From the IMG/VR virus record IMGVR_UViG_3300032323_000996, positions 1 to 30,132 of that record: a DNA stretch of 30,132 nt; one strand, written 5' to 3'. The position numbers were made by a program, and so were the translations under genes. Each line of letters opens with the position of its first letter. Position 1 is the first letter of the stretch. Below are positions 19,286-26,503 of this stretch, one piece after another. This stretch comes from a virus. Below the pieces are notes generated by a model. It had not been told where the DNA came from, searched no databases, and worked only from the letters and a program-made list of their open reading frames with translations.

Positions 19286-20299
19286 ATGGCCTTGTTTAAA
19301 AAGGTAGCGTGTTTTACTGACATACACTTTGGTTTAAAATCAAATTCAGGAACACACCTGCGAGATTGCGAAGAATTTGTAGATTGGTTTATCGAAACTT
19401 CTAAGAAAGAAGGCTGCGAAACAGCAATCTTTCTTGGAGACTGGTCTCATAATCGAAATAGTCTTAATTTAATTACATTAGATACAAGCCTACGATGTTT
19501 AGAAAAGCTAGGCGCGGCATTTGAACAGTTCTTCTGGTTTCCAGGTAACCATGATTTGTTCTATAAAGACAAGCGTGATATCCATAGTTCGGCGTTTGGA
19601 CGGCATGTCCCCGGTGTAACCGTAGTCGAAGGTGTAACAACTATCGATGGAGTCACGCTTGTCCCGTGGCTAGTAGGCGACGAATGGAAATCAATGAAGG
19701 AGCTCGACAGCAAATATGTGTTTGGGCACTTTGAATTACCGTTGTTCTATATGAACGCAATGGTACAAATGCCAGATCACGGCGAATTAAAATCTGAAGA
19801 CTTTGGTAAGCCTGAATATGTATTCAGCGGGCATTTCCATAAACGACAAAGCAAAGGTAATGTGCATTACATTGGTAACGCATTTCCTCATAACTTTGCA
19901 GACACATGGGATGACGAACGAGGAATGATGACACTAGAATGGGGAGGCGTTCCAGAATATCACAACTGGGAAGATTGTCCCAAGTATAGAAATATCAAAC
20001 TAAGCGATCTATTAGATCGTAAAGACGAAGTGATGAAATCTAAAATGCACTTTAAAGTTAATCTTGATATTGATATTAGCTATGAAGAAGCAAACTTTAT
20101 TAAAGAAACATTTACAAGTGAATATGATATTCGAGAAATAAGTCTTATTCAAGATAAAACTACACTAGACGGTACGATTGATGACAATCCAGATCAAAAA
20201 TTCGAAAGCGTAGATCAAATTGTTTCTGAACAATTGATTAATATCGAATCTGAACAATTTGATAAAACGGTATTACTCGGGATTTATAACAATCTATGA
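19286..20299 (+). CDS. 47: Recombination endonuclease subunit gp47 (SbcD/Mre11-like)
   Basis: gp47 is the nuclease half of the gp46/gp47 complex, which resects DNA ends for recombination-dependent replication and helps degrade host DNA. The calcineurin-like metal motifs are all present in order: FTDIHFG (residues about 10-16), GDWSHNR (about 52), GNHD (about 88), GHFE, and SGHFHKR (about 182-188). Length of 337 residues matches T4 gp47 (339). AGGAG nine bases upstream supports the start. The stop overlaps the gp46 start by four bases (ATGA), so the two subunits are translationally coupled. Confidence 0.95.
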   Translation: MALFKKVACFTDIHFGLKSNSGTHLRDCEEFVDWFIETSKKEGCETAIFLGDWSHNRNSLNLITLDTSLRCLEKLGAAFEQFFWFPGNHDLFYKDKRDIHSSAFGRHVPGVTVVEGVTTIDGVTLVPWLVGDEWKSMKELDSKYVFGHFELPLFYMNAMVQMPDHGELKSEDFGKPEYVFSGHFHKRQSKGNVHYIGNAFPHNFADTWDDERGMMTLEWGGVPEYHNWEDCPKYRNIKLSDLLDRKDEVMKSKMHFKVNLDIDISYEEANFIKETFTSEYDIREISLIQDKTTLDGTIDDNPDQKFESVDQIVSEQLINIESEQFDKTVLLGIYNNL

Positions 20300-22080
20300 A
20301 TTTTAAAATTAAGAATATTACAGTAAAGAATTTTCTTTCGGTAGGAAATCAAACACAGGCTGTTGATTTTGACAAAGAGCACCTAACATTAGTTCTAGGT
20401 TCTAATATGGACTTGGGTGGTGACGATACTGGTTCTAGAAACGGTACTGGTAAAACTACAATGATTAATGCACTTAGCTATGCATTGTACGGACAGGCAC
20501 TGACTAACATTAAAAAAGAAAATTTAATCAACAAAACTAATGGTAAGGCCATGCTAGTTACTGTTGAGTTTGAAAAAAATACAATAAAATATAAAATTGA
20601 AAGAGGTCGCAAGCCTAATGTATTAAAGCTCTATGTTAATGATCAAGAATTAAAGACGGATGAAAAGAGCGAGGACGAGGCTCAGGGAGATAGTAGAGAA
20701 ACTCAAAAGGCCATTGAACACATGCTGGGCATGTCGCATACTATGTTCAAACATCTATTGGCCCTTAATACCTATACCGAACCGTTCTTATCTATGAAGG
20801 CGGCGGAACAACGAGAAGTTATTGAACAACTACTAGGTATTACTTTACTTTCTGAAAAAGCAGAAGCATTGAAAGTACAAATTAAAGAAAGCAAAGATGC
20901 TATTCAAATTGAAACAGTTAGAATAGAAGCTATTAAAACTGCCAACAGTAATGTACAAAAAAGTATTGACAGTTTAAAAATTAAAAGTTCAGCCTGGGAA
21001 TCTAAGAAAGAATCTGACATAGAAAACTTAGGTCGTGCTATGATGAGGCTTGAAAATGTCAATATTGAAGCAGAATTACTAGCACATACACAACTTAAAC
21101 AGTGGAATGAACACAATACCAAGATACAAAACTTAAACAAGCAGAGGGCCACTCTAGAATCTGCTCTAAGTCAAGCTGAAAGAACTGTTAAAAAATATGA
21201 AAAAGAACTAGCAAGTCTAGGAAATAAGACTTGCCATGCTTGCGAACAGGAATTGCACGATCATAAACACGAAGAAATGACTGCAACTGCTACAACACAT
21301 TACAGTGAAGCATTTGATTACTTTCAAAAAATAACTGCCCAACTTAAACAGATTGTAGAAGAATTAGGAACAGGCGATCTTCCGCACATGCCCGCAACGT
21401 TCTATGATACAGAAGCAGAAGCATTAGGACACAAAAATAATTTAAATAGTCTCGAAACTAGTTTGACAGCTAAAATTAATGAATTAAATCCCTACGAAGA
21501 ACAAATTCAAGAATTAAATCATACAGCTATTCAAGAAATTAATTGGGAAACTGTTAACACCTTGACAAAACTTAGAGATCATCAAGAATTTTTACATAAG
21601 CTGTTGACAAATAAAGATAGTTTTATCCGTAAGAAGATTATTGATCAAAACTTATTATACCTAAACAAACGTCTAAGTTATTATATTGATAAACTAGGGT
21701 TACCACATCGTGTAGTTTTTCAAAACGATCTCACTGTTGAAATTACACAGCTCGGCCAAGATTTAGATTTTGATAATTTATCTCGTGGAGAACGCAATAG
21801 ATTAATTTTAAGCATGAGCTTTGCATTTCGTGATGTATGGGAAGGATTATATCAAAGTATCAATCTATTGTTTATTGACGAACTAGTAGATGCTGGTATG
21901 GATTCAGCCGGAGTAGAATCTGCCTTAGCAGTCTTGAAAAAAATGGCCAGAGAGAGAAATAAGAATATATACTTAATATCACATAAGGATGAACTTGTCG
22001 GCCGTGTAAACAATGTACTACGAGTTATCAAAGAAAACGGATTTACCAGTTACTCAAACGATGTCGACTATGTTGAATGA
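20296..22080 (+). CDS. 46: Recombination endonuclease subunit gp46 (SbcC/Rad50-like ATPase)
   Basis: gp46 is the SMC-like ATPase partner of gp47. Walker A is GSRNGTGKTT (residues 46-55); the ABC signature is LSRGERNRL (about 495); Walker B is LLFIDELVD (about 525), followed by a SHKDE switch region. Two coiled-coil arms flank a zinc hook C-H-A-C (Cys313, Cys316), the dimerisation site. At 594 residues it is close to T4 gp46 (560). All catalytic motifs are intact. It is followed without a gap by a small ORF overlapping its end. Confidence 0.95.
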   Translation: MNFKIKNITVKNFLSVGNQTQAVDFDKEHLTLVLGSNMDLGGDDTGSRNGTGKTTMINALSYALYGQALTNIKKENLINKTNGKAMLVTVEFEKNTIKYKIERGRKPNVLKLYVNDQELKTDEKSEDEAQGDSRETQKAIEHMLGMSHTMFKHLLALNTYTEPFLSMKAAEQREVIEQLLGITLLSEKAEALKVQIKESKDAIQIETVRIEAIKTANSNVQKSIDSLKIKSSAWESKKESDIENLGRAMMRLENVNIEAELLAHTQLKQWNEHNTKIQNLNKQRATLESALSQAERTVKKYEKELASLGNKTCHACEQELHDHKHEEMTATATTHYSEAFDYFQKITAQLKQIVEELGTGDLPHMPATFYDTEAEALGHKNNLNSLETSLTAKINELNPYEEQIQELNHTAIQEINWETVNTLTKLRDHQEFLHKLLTNKDSFIRKKIIDQNLLYLNKRLSYYIDKLGLPHRVVFQNDLTVEITQLGQDLDFDNLSRGERNRLILSMSFAFRDVWEGLYQSINLLFIDELVDAGMDSAGVESALAVLKKMARERNKNIYLISHKDELVGRVNNVLRVIKENGFTSYSNDVDYVE

Positions 22081-22384
22081 AGAGATAAACAAGTATACAG
22101 AAATGTATTCTCAGTTGATTACTGAATTTGCAGGTCTGCATAACACACATTCGGCGTTTGTAAAACATGTTGGCAGAGAAACAGGATTTGCCACTAGAAA
22201 ACACCTACACCAAATATGTGTTATCGCTTTCAACATGAAAAAACAGGGTCAAAAGATTCGTAGGGAAAGTATCGCAGCTAAAGAAACTGCAAAAAAAGAA
22301 GCAAAGTTAGAAAAAGCAAGGCTCAAAGCAATACCAAAAAAGCGTGGGCGTAAACCAAAAGGAAATAAAAATGACAACAACTAA
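22061..22384 (+). CDS. Small basic protein with AT-hook-like C-terminus
   Basis: Not recognised. The first half (from MLNEEINKYTEMYSQLITEF) looks helical; the second half is very rich in Lys/Arg and ends IPKKRGRKPKGNKNDNN, where RGRKPKG resembles an AT-hook that lies in the minor groove of AT-rich DNA. Possible starts are ATG 22013, 22061 and 22070; the first overlaps gp46 by 68 bases, while the later two give an overlap of 11-20 bases, so 22061 (107 residues) is preferred without a clear ribosome site. The next gene starts within its last 14 bases. A DNA-binding role, perhaps with gp46/47 or late transcription, is inference only; no gp33-like sequence was recognised. Confidence 0.6.
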   Translation: MSTMLNEEINKYTEMYSQLITEFAGLHNTHSAFVKHVGRETGFATRKHLHQICVIAFNMKKQGQKIRRESIAAKETAKKEAKLEKARLKAIPKKRGRKPKGNKNDNN

Positions 22385-22568
22385 TGAGCAATTACAAGCA
22401 CAATTTGCAGAATTTCTAGCAGAGGATGCAAAATTCTCAAGCGGCAATAGTGCAGCCGGTACTCGTAGTCGCAAGGCTCTTGCAGAGTTAAGTAAGCTAG
22501 TAAAAACAAGACGCAATGAAATTACAGCAGAAAAGAATGCTCGCAAGGAAGCTAAAGCAGCAAAATAA
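22371..22568 (+). CDS. Small histone H1-like (Hc1-type) protein
   Basis: This 65-residue protein (from MTTTNEQLQAQFAEFLAEDA) has an acidic first third, then AGTRSRKALAELSKLVKTRR and an Ala/Lys tail ending ARKEAKAAK. The AGTRxRKAL..L.KL pattern with a Lys/Ala end resembles the small histone H1/Hc1-like proteins found in many marine phages, thought to bind DNA or modulate nucleoid structure. ATG 22371 is chosen because AAAAGGA lies just upstream; a longer in-frame start at 22344 would overlap the previous gene more and lacks a ribosome site. Function is inferred from composition. Confidence 0.6.
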   Translation: MTTTNEQLQAQFAEFLAEDAKFSSGNSAAGTRSRKALAELSKLVKTRRNEITAEKNARKEAKAAK

Positions 22569-22571
22569 TTA

Positions 22572-23000
22572 ATGACTTGGACTTATCAGGGACAAGTTGT
22601 AAGTGAGTTACCTGAAGACTGTATTGGTTTTGTATATTGCATTACTAATATAGTTTCAGGGCGCCGATACATTGGCAAAAAACTAGCAAAATTTAGTAAA
22701 ACGACCTACAAGACTGTAAAGTTAAAGAACGGCACCAAGAAGAAAAAGAAAATTAGAAGTAAAATTAACAGCGACTGGCAGGAATACTACGGGTCCAGCG
22801 TTGAATTATCTAAAGACATAGACACTTTAGGCAAAGATAAATTCTCTCGCGAAATATTATATTATTGTAAATCTAAAGCAGAAACATCTTACATTGAGGC
22901 CCGCGAACAATTCGACCGCAAAGTATTAGAATCCGACGATTATTATAACGGACATATTCAAGTCCGTGTACATGGCTCTCACATTAAAACAAAAATTTAA
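22572..23000 (+). CDS. GIY-YIG-type endonuclease-like protein
   Basis: This 142-residue protein opens with the GIY-YIG core pattern: GFVYCITNIVSGRRYIGKK at residues about 18-36, a variant where GIY is GFVY and YIG is intact. A Lys-rich loop, then INSDWQEYYGSS and a Glu-containing helix (AETSYIEAREQF) follow; the helix Glu may be the metal ligand. The compact size and absence of a separate DNA-binding domain are unlike classic homing enzymes such as I-TevI or Seg proteins; similar stand-alone proteins occur in many T4-like phages. Substrate unknown: DNA repair, recombination or host-DNA cutting are all possible. It starts three bases after the H1-like gene and precedes the structured non-coding region. 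Confidence 0.7.
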   Translation: MTWTYQGQVVSELPEDCIGFVYCITNIVSGRRYIGKKLAKFSKTTYKTVKLKNGTKKKKKIRSKINSDWQEYYGSSVELSKDIDTLGKDKFSREILYYCKSKAETSYIEAREQFDRKVLESDDYYNGHIQVRVHGSHIKTKI

Positions 23001-23005
23001 GGCAT

Positions 23006-23445
23006 CTTAAACGGTAATGGCTTGCTCCTGCTAATTTCTGGAGTCCTAAACCAGGTCCTCGGGACGCTGGGATGGAAATCTCTCGCCGTTAAGAGTACTC
23101 AATCACTATCCTTTACAGGACGAAGATCGCTAAACTGCCGCGGTTTGATTGTTTGAAGATAATTTTTTAAGGCCCAAGGATGGGGAACTAACCATAACCC
23201 CACGCTTTACAAATATGATAGCGTATATTTGTAAGCCGCCGTTGTTAAGACAGAGCTCGTGGTACCGGACAACCGCCACTGTAACCGCTCTAACGCTATG
23301 TGACTGTGCAACTCAGATAATGTTCACAACATACTTTGCCCTTAGCGGGCTTAGTGTGACCGCTTAATCTAGATAATATTATTATCGTCTTCGACGAAAT
23401 ATTGCTCTGAGTGCTAACGAAAGAGCAAATGAGCGCAAGCTCATT
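23006..23445 (+). ncRNA. Candidate large structured RNA in a 475-base gene-free stretch
   Basis: No convincing gene lies between 23001 and 23475; GC over 23001-23400 is 180 of 400 bases (45%), above the flanks. Helices found by eye: 23006-23014 with 23086-23093 (8 bp, one bulged A), enclosing hairpins 23025-23043 (CTCC/GGAG) and 23051-23070 (8 bp, TCG loop, bulged G). Next 23100-23105 with 23146-23151, enclosing TCCT/AGGA and 23133-23145. Then 23181-23202 (TGGGG/CCCCA), 23204-23236 (12 bp, one bulge, 8-base loop), 23259-23279 (7 bp with a TAC bulge), 23324-23359, 23385-23397 (5 bp, TTC loop), 23402-23428 (7 bp) and 23428-23445 (7 bp, GCAA loop). It matches no tRNA, tmRNA or RNase P pattern I could see. 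Strand is assumed from the neighbours; a set of separate regulatory hairpins is the alternative. Confidence 0.5.
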
Positions 23446-23452
23446 ATAAATA
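23445..23452 (+). promoter_or_regulatory. T4-type late promoter TATAAATA
   Basis: A perfect TATAAATA lies 23 bases before the ATG at 23476, directly after a 7-bp hairpin with a GCAA loop. This is the exact T4 late consensus read by gp55, whose gene is in this window. It should drive the two head-type genes that follow. Confidence 0.8.
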
Positions 23453-23475
23453 AGATATAATTTTCGGAAAGTAAT

Positions 23476-25467
23476 ATGGACCTAAAACAATTAACTGCTA
23501 GATTAGATCAAATAGAAAATAATAAGTTATATGAAGGTCTAACTCTGACTGAAACAAAATCAGTAATACTTTGGGAAAATGCTAGCCGTGCTATCAAAGA
23601 AGCAGCATTAACACCTGATCAAATAGAACAATTATTTACTAGTGTCGAGCAAGGTGCTACCGCAGCAGGCGGTAACCGAACAATGATTGGTAAAGGCAAA
23701 GACGCTGCCAGCGCAGTTAACCAAGCATGGGAAGATCTAAAGGCCAAAGTACAAAGTTCTGGGCCCGTTCAAAATGTTGACAAATTATATGACCAAGCTG
23801 CTGAAAAACTAAAACAAGCAACTGGTGGTGATCAAGGGGTCATGAAGTATGTTCAGAAATATCGTGACTTTGCCAAAAAACATCCAATTGCACAGAGTTT
23901 GATTTACTCTGCATTGATTGCAGCAGCAGGTATTTCGGGTGCTGGCCTAGGTGGCGCAGCAGCATTAGGTCTATTCAAGATGGTAGACAAGTTGTTGCAA
24001 GGTGAAAAGTTTAGTAGTGCTGCCTACAGTGGCGCTAAGACAGGTGCAATGGCCTATGCCGCTGGACAGATTGGTAAAGCAATTCGTGGCGATCAAGCAC
24101 CTGCTGGCGGAGCCACAGATGCTGCTGGGACTCCAATTAAAGGAGCTCGCGGACTTGCTGACGAAGCAGACAGAATTTTCCGTGAAAAAGTTGCCAACGG
24201 AGAAGTTACAGACTATAATTCATATCAACAAGGTATGCAAGATTCTTTAGATCAGGCTTTACAAAATGCTGGAGGAAAGATGTCTTTCCAATCGCAAGAA
24301 ACTGCAAGAATGATATTAAAAGCTAAACTTGATAATGTAGTAGCACAAGGTAATGGCGGTCAATTTACTGGAAGTGGTCCTGAAAAAGCCGCTGAATTAA
24401 TTAAACAATTAGGCGGACAAGTTAATGCTGACACAGTTGCTCAACAAACTTCTGCTGCCGCCCAAATGGCACAAAATAATGCTGCCAGTGGCGCATTTAA
24501 TGCTGCCAGTGGCGCATTAAATACAGCAGGTGATGTAGCTCAATCTATTGGAAGTAAACCACCAATATCAGTTAATTTGCCAGGTGGCGAAATGAAATTT
24601 GCCGACCGAGCTGCATACGATGCTTGGCAAAATGGGCAGCAGTTAAAACAAGTGCAAATGCCGGGTGGTGCAGTTTATTCTTTACCACAAACCGCAATTG
24701 ATCAAGCAGCTGATGTTGCACAATCATCTGCGCCGATTGACTACACTAAACCCGGTCCTACTAGTGTAGACTCTGCAGGACAGAAACTCGAATATGGCAT
24801 TCCGATAAATGACAAAGGTGCTTTTATAGCACCGAACCCTAACTTGCCACCTGAAGAATTGGCTCAACAGACTACTGCATATAATGCTTGGAAACAAAAT
24901 TATATGTCTAGATTTCCTAACGCTACACTGCGTCCTGATGGTACCATGCAAGCATTCAAGCCTGGTTTGGCTCCTATGTTCCCAGGAGGCAATCGAGTTC
25001 AAGAAACTGCTGGTGTACAGAAAAAAGGACAAAAGTTAGTTCAAACTCGATCAAAGAAACTTTCAGAATCTCAAATATATTTGATTATAGATAAAGTTGT
25101 AGAGAAGCAAAAGTTAAAAGAAGGAATAACAGACACTATCAAGGGTGCTGCTGGCAAAGCCGCAAATTGGGCTGCAACAAAAGGTAAAAATTTAACAACT
25201 AAAATTACAGCAGACAAATTATTACAAGCATGGAAAAAAGCAGGATCGCCAACAGACAGCGAAGAAGTTGCTAAAATTTTACAAAATGCCGGAGTTGATC
25301 CAGCTGTAATTTCTAAAGCATTTAGCGATATGTCATTGCCGGCACCTGGGCAAGCAGCAACTTCTGCTCCTACAGGAATTGCAGTAAATACTAAAGACAT
25401 ATTAGCACAAATTTTAAAACTTACACTAGAACAGCAAAAACAAGTGTTGGCCCACTTAAAAAAATAA
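23476..25467 (+). CDS. Ala-rich virion protein with prohead-protease-like sites (putative internal head protein)
   Basis: This 663-residue protein is not a known T4 homologue by eye. It begins with a short helical leader ending KLYEG (residues about 16-20) and near residue 548 has KLKEG; both fit the T4 gp21 protease rule (Leu/Ile-x-Glu before Gly/Ala). Residues about 135-200 are Gly/Ala-rich and hydrophobic (YSALIAAAGISGAGLGG), like a glycine-zipper helix pair able to meet membranes. The middle is Ala/Gln-rich and low in complexity, with an ASGAFNAASGAL repeat. The segment LSESQIYLIIDKVVEKQKL before the second site looks like a conserved helix. It sits behind a perfect late promoter, with GGAAAG before the ATG. 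Best guess: a head-packaged, processed, perhaps injected protein; evidence is indirect. Confidence 0.6.
   Translation: MDLKQLTARLDQIENNKLYEGLTLTETKSVILWENASRAIKEAALTPDQIEQLFTSVEQGATAAGGNRTMIGKGKDAASAVNQAWEDLKAKVQSSGPVQNVDKLYDQAAEKLKQATGGDQGVMKYVQKYRDFAKKHPIAQSLIYSALIAAAGISGAGLGGAAALGLFKMVDKLLQGEKFSSAAYSGAKTGAMAYAAGQIGKAIRGDQAPAGGATDAAGTPIKGARGLADEADRIFREKVANGEVTDYNSYQQGMQDSLDQALQNAGGKMSFQSQETARMILKAKLDNVVAQGNGGQFTGSGPEKAAELIKQLGGQVNADTVAQQTSAAAQMAQNNAASGAFNAASGALNTAGDVAQSIGSKPPISVNLPGGEMKFADRAAYDAWQNGQQLKQVQMPGGAVYSLPQTAIDQAADVAQSSAPIDYTKPGPTSVDSAGQKLEYGIPINDKGAFIAPNPNLPPEELAQQTTAYNAWKQNYMSRFPNATLRPDGTMQAFKPGLAPMFPGGNRVQETAGVQKKGQKLVQTRSKKLSESQIYLIIDKVVEKQKLKEGITDTIKGAAGKAANWAATKGKNLTTKITADKLLQAWKKAGSPTDSEEVAKILQNAGVDPAVISKAFSDMSLPAPGQAATSAPTGIAVNTKDILAQILKLTLEQQKQVLAHLKK
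24478..24518 (+). repeat. Direct repeat, two 20-base copies, period 21
   Basis: Two identical 20-base copies (24478-24497 and 24499-24518) encode NAASGAF and NAASGAL in the Ala-rich part of the 663-residue protein. A recent in-frame duplication by slippage is the simplest reading. Confidence 0.85.
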
Positions 25468-25482
25468 TATCGGAACACTCAA

Positions 25483-26283
25483 ATGAAAATTAATGAACTT
25501 ATCGCAGAGCGACAAGATATAGACGAAGGAATTGGATCTTTCTTAGGAAAAGCTGCCGGCCATGCTGTTGGAGGAATTAAAGCAGCTTGGAGAGATGCTA
25601 AACAAGGGTATAAAGATGCAAAGGCAGTATGGGATCCAAAAGATCCTCCAGGAACTTATAATAATTCTACGGCAGAACCAGCAACTACACCTGCGGCAAC
25701 TACACCTGCGGCAACTACACCTGCGGCCCAACCAACGGCGGCAACTGCACCAGCACCAGCAGCCCAACCAGCAGAACCAGCAGCCCAACCAGCAGCGCCT
25801 GCGGCAGAACCGGCACCCGCAGCGGCACCTACAGCAGCAAACGCTCCAGCTAGTGATATTGGTAACATTATGCAAACAATTGATAAGTTAGACAAAACAA
25901 CTAAGCAACAACTTGCTAGCGAGTTAGAAAAAAGTATTGCAGCAGCACCTGCTACTGCAAAACCAACGCCTGCTGGAACAACATATGATCCAGCTAAAGC
26001 AGCCGCAGATAAATTAGCAAAAGGTCAAGCAGATCAACAGCAAGCACAGCAACAAATGGCGGCTACTAAACAAGCAAATGCGGCAACTAATCAGCAAGAT
26101 GCTGCAATCAAAGCCGCAGCAGACGCTGCTAAAGCTAAACCGCCATTTCAACAGACTGCATCTGATAAAATGGCTATTAAAGCTGCTGCCGACAAAGGCA
26201 TTAGAGAAGCTAAAGAAAAGAAATTAAAGAAGAAAAAAATAGTTGCAGAATTTAAGAGCAATTTCTTAGGTAGACATATTTAA
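25483..26283 (+). CDS. Ala/Pro-rich protein with T4 internal-protein-like N-terminus
   Basis: This 266-residue protein starts MKINELIAERQDIDEGIGSF. T4 internal head proteins start with MKTYQEFIAEA, a capsid targeting sequence removed by gp21; here MKxxELIAE and the I-D-E-G cleavage-like site look similar. After an amphipathic stretch (KAAGHAVGGIKAAWRDAKQG) comes a 75-residue TTPAA/AQPAE linker, then a helical Ala/Gln/Lys region, an IREA site and a very basic tail (KEKKLKKKKIVAEF). The segment after the predicted cut resembles the one after the second site of the upstream protein (both start GI and contain K-x-A-A-G). It lies 15 bases after that gene, likely one transcript, and its stop overlaps the convergent ORF by four bases. 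Role as DNA-bound head cargo is inferred. Confidence 0.6.
   Translation: MKINELIAERQDIDEGIGSFLGKAAGHAVGGIKAAWRDAKQGYKDAKAVWDPKDPPGTYNNSTAEPATTPAATTPAATTPAAQPTAATAPAPAAQPAEPAAQPAAPAAEPAPAAAPTAANAPASDIGNIMQTIDKLDKTTKQQLASELEKSIAAAPATAKPTPAGTTYDPAKAAADKLAKGQADQQQAQQQMAATKQANAATNQQDAAIKAAADAAKAKPPFQQTASDKMAIKAAADKGIREAKEKKLKKKKIVAEFKSNFLGRHI
25681..25725 (+). repeat. Perfect 15-base tandem repeat, three copies
   Basis: GCAACTACACCTGCG occurs three times head to tail with no change and encodes A-T-T-P-A repeats in the Pro/Ala linker. Further AAQPA-coding copies follow at about 25760-25795. The copy number is likely variable between relatives. Confidence 0.95.
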
Positions 26284-26498
26284 AAGAACGGTAATCCAGT
26301 ATCTTTAGTTATTTTTAAGTTTTCTTCAATTAGTTGATTAACTAATAATCTATCATCCATAGTTAATAAGAATGCTTCTGATATGGTTATGCCTCCGCGC
26401 ATGTACCAACATATCTTAATAAGTTCTTCTCTCAAGGCTTTTGTATCTTTTTCATATTCTTTAACAACACGATCTATACCGTCGTTGTCAAGATACAA
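26280..26498 (-). CDS. Small tail/hub assembly chaperone-like ORF (gp51-like), probably made by frameshift from gp26
   Basis: The 72-residue reading frame contains ICWYMRGGITISEAFLLTMD and ends TKDTGLPFF, resembling the short ORF next to gp26 in many T4-like phages and the C-terminal half of split tail-assembly chaperones. It has no ATG at its head: the first start-like codon is TTG at 26498, with AAGG only three bases before it. The frame is open upstream as far as the T TTT TTC site in gp26 and is in the -1 frame, so the likely product is a gp26 fusion of about 365 residues. Independent start at TTG by coupling remains possible. It meets the plus-strand gene tail to tail with a 4-base overlap. 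Confidence 0.65.
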   Translation of the reverse strand: MYLDNDGIDRVVKEYEKDTKALREELIKICWYMRGGITISEAFLLTMDDRLLVNQLIEENLKITKDTGLPFF

Positions 26499-26503
26499 AA
26501 GCC

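Noticed and set aside
23132-23168. Intrinsic terminator: AAACTG-CCG-CGGTTT hairpin followed by six Ts
   Set aside because: The T run starts 16 bases after the stem, too far for a normal intrinsic terminator.
23149-23367. Possible 72-codon plus-strand gene in the non-coding stretch
   Set aside because: It begins at TTG with no ribosome site, has unusual composition (many Thr, Cys, rare codons) and overlaps several strong hairpins; the RNA reading explains the stretch better.
23001-23475. tRNA or tmRNA gene
   Set aside because: No T-loop GTTCRA-type box, no acceptor stem with the right spacing, and no tmRNA 5' or 3' signature was found on either strand.
25543-25895. Overlapping Cys/Arg-, Gln/Leu- and Ala/Gly-rich frames in the repeat region
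   Set aside because: They are shadows of the GC-rich Pro/Ala codons of the real gene; repetitive, with no ribosome sites.
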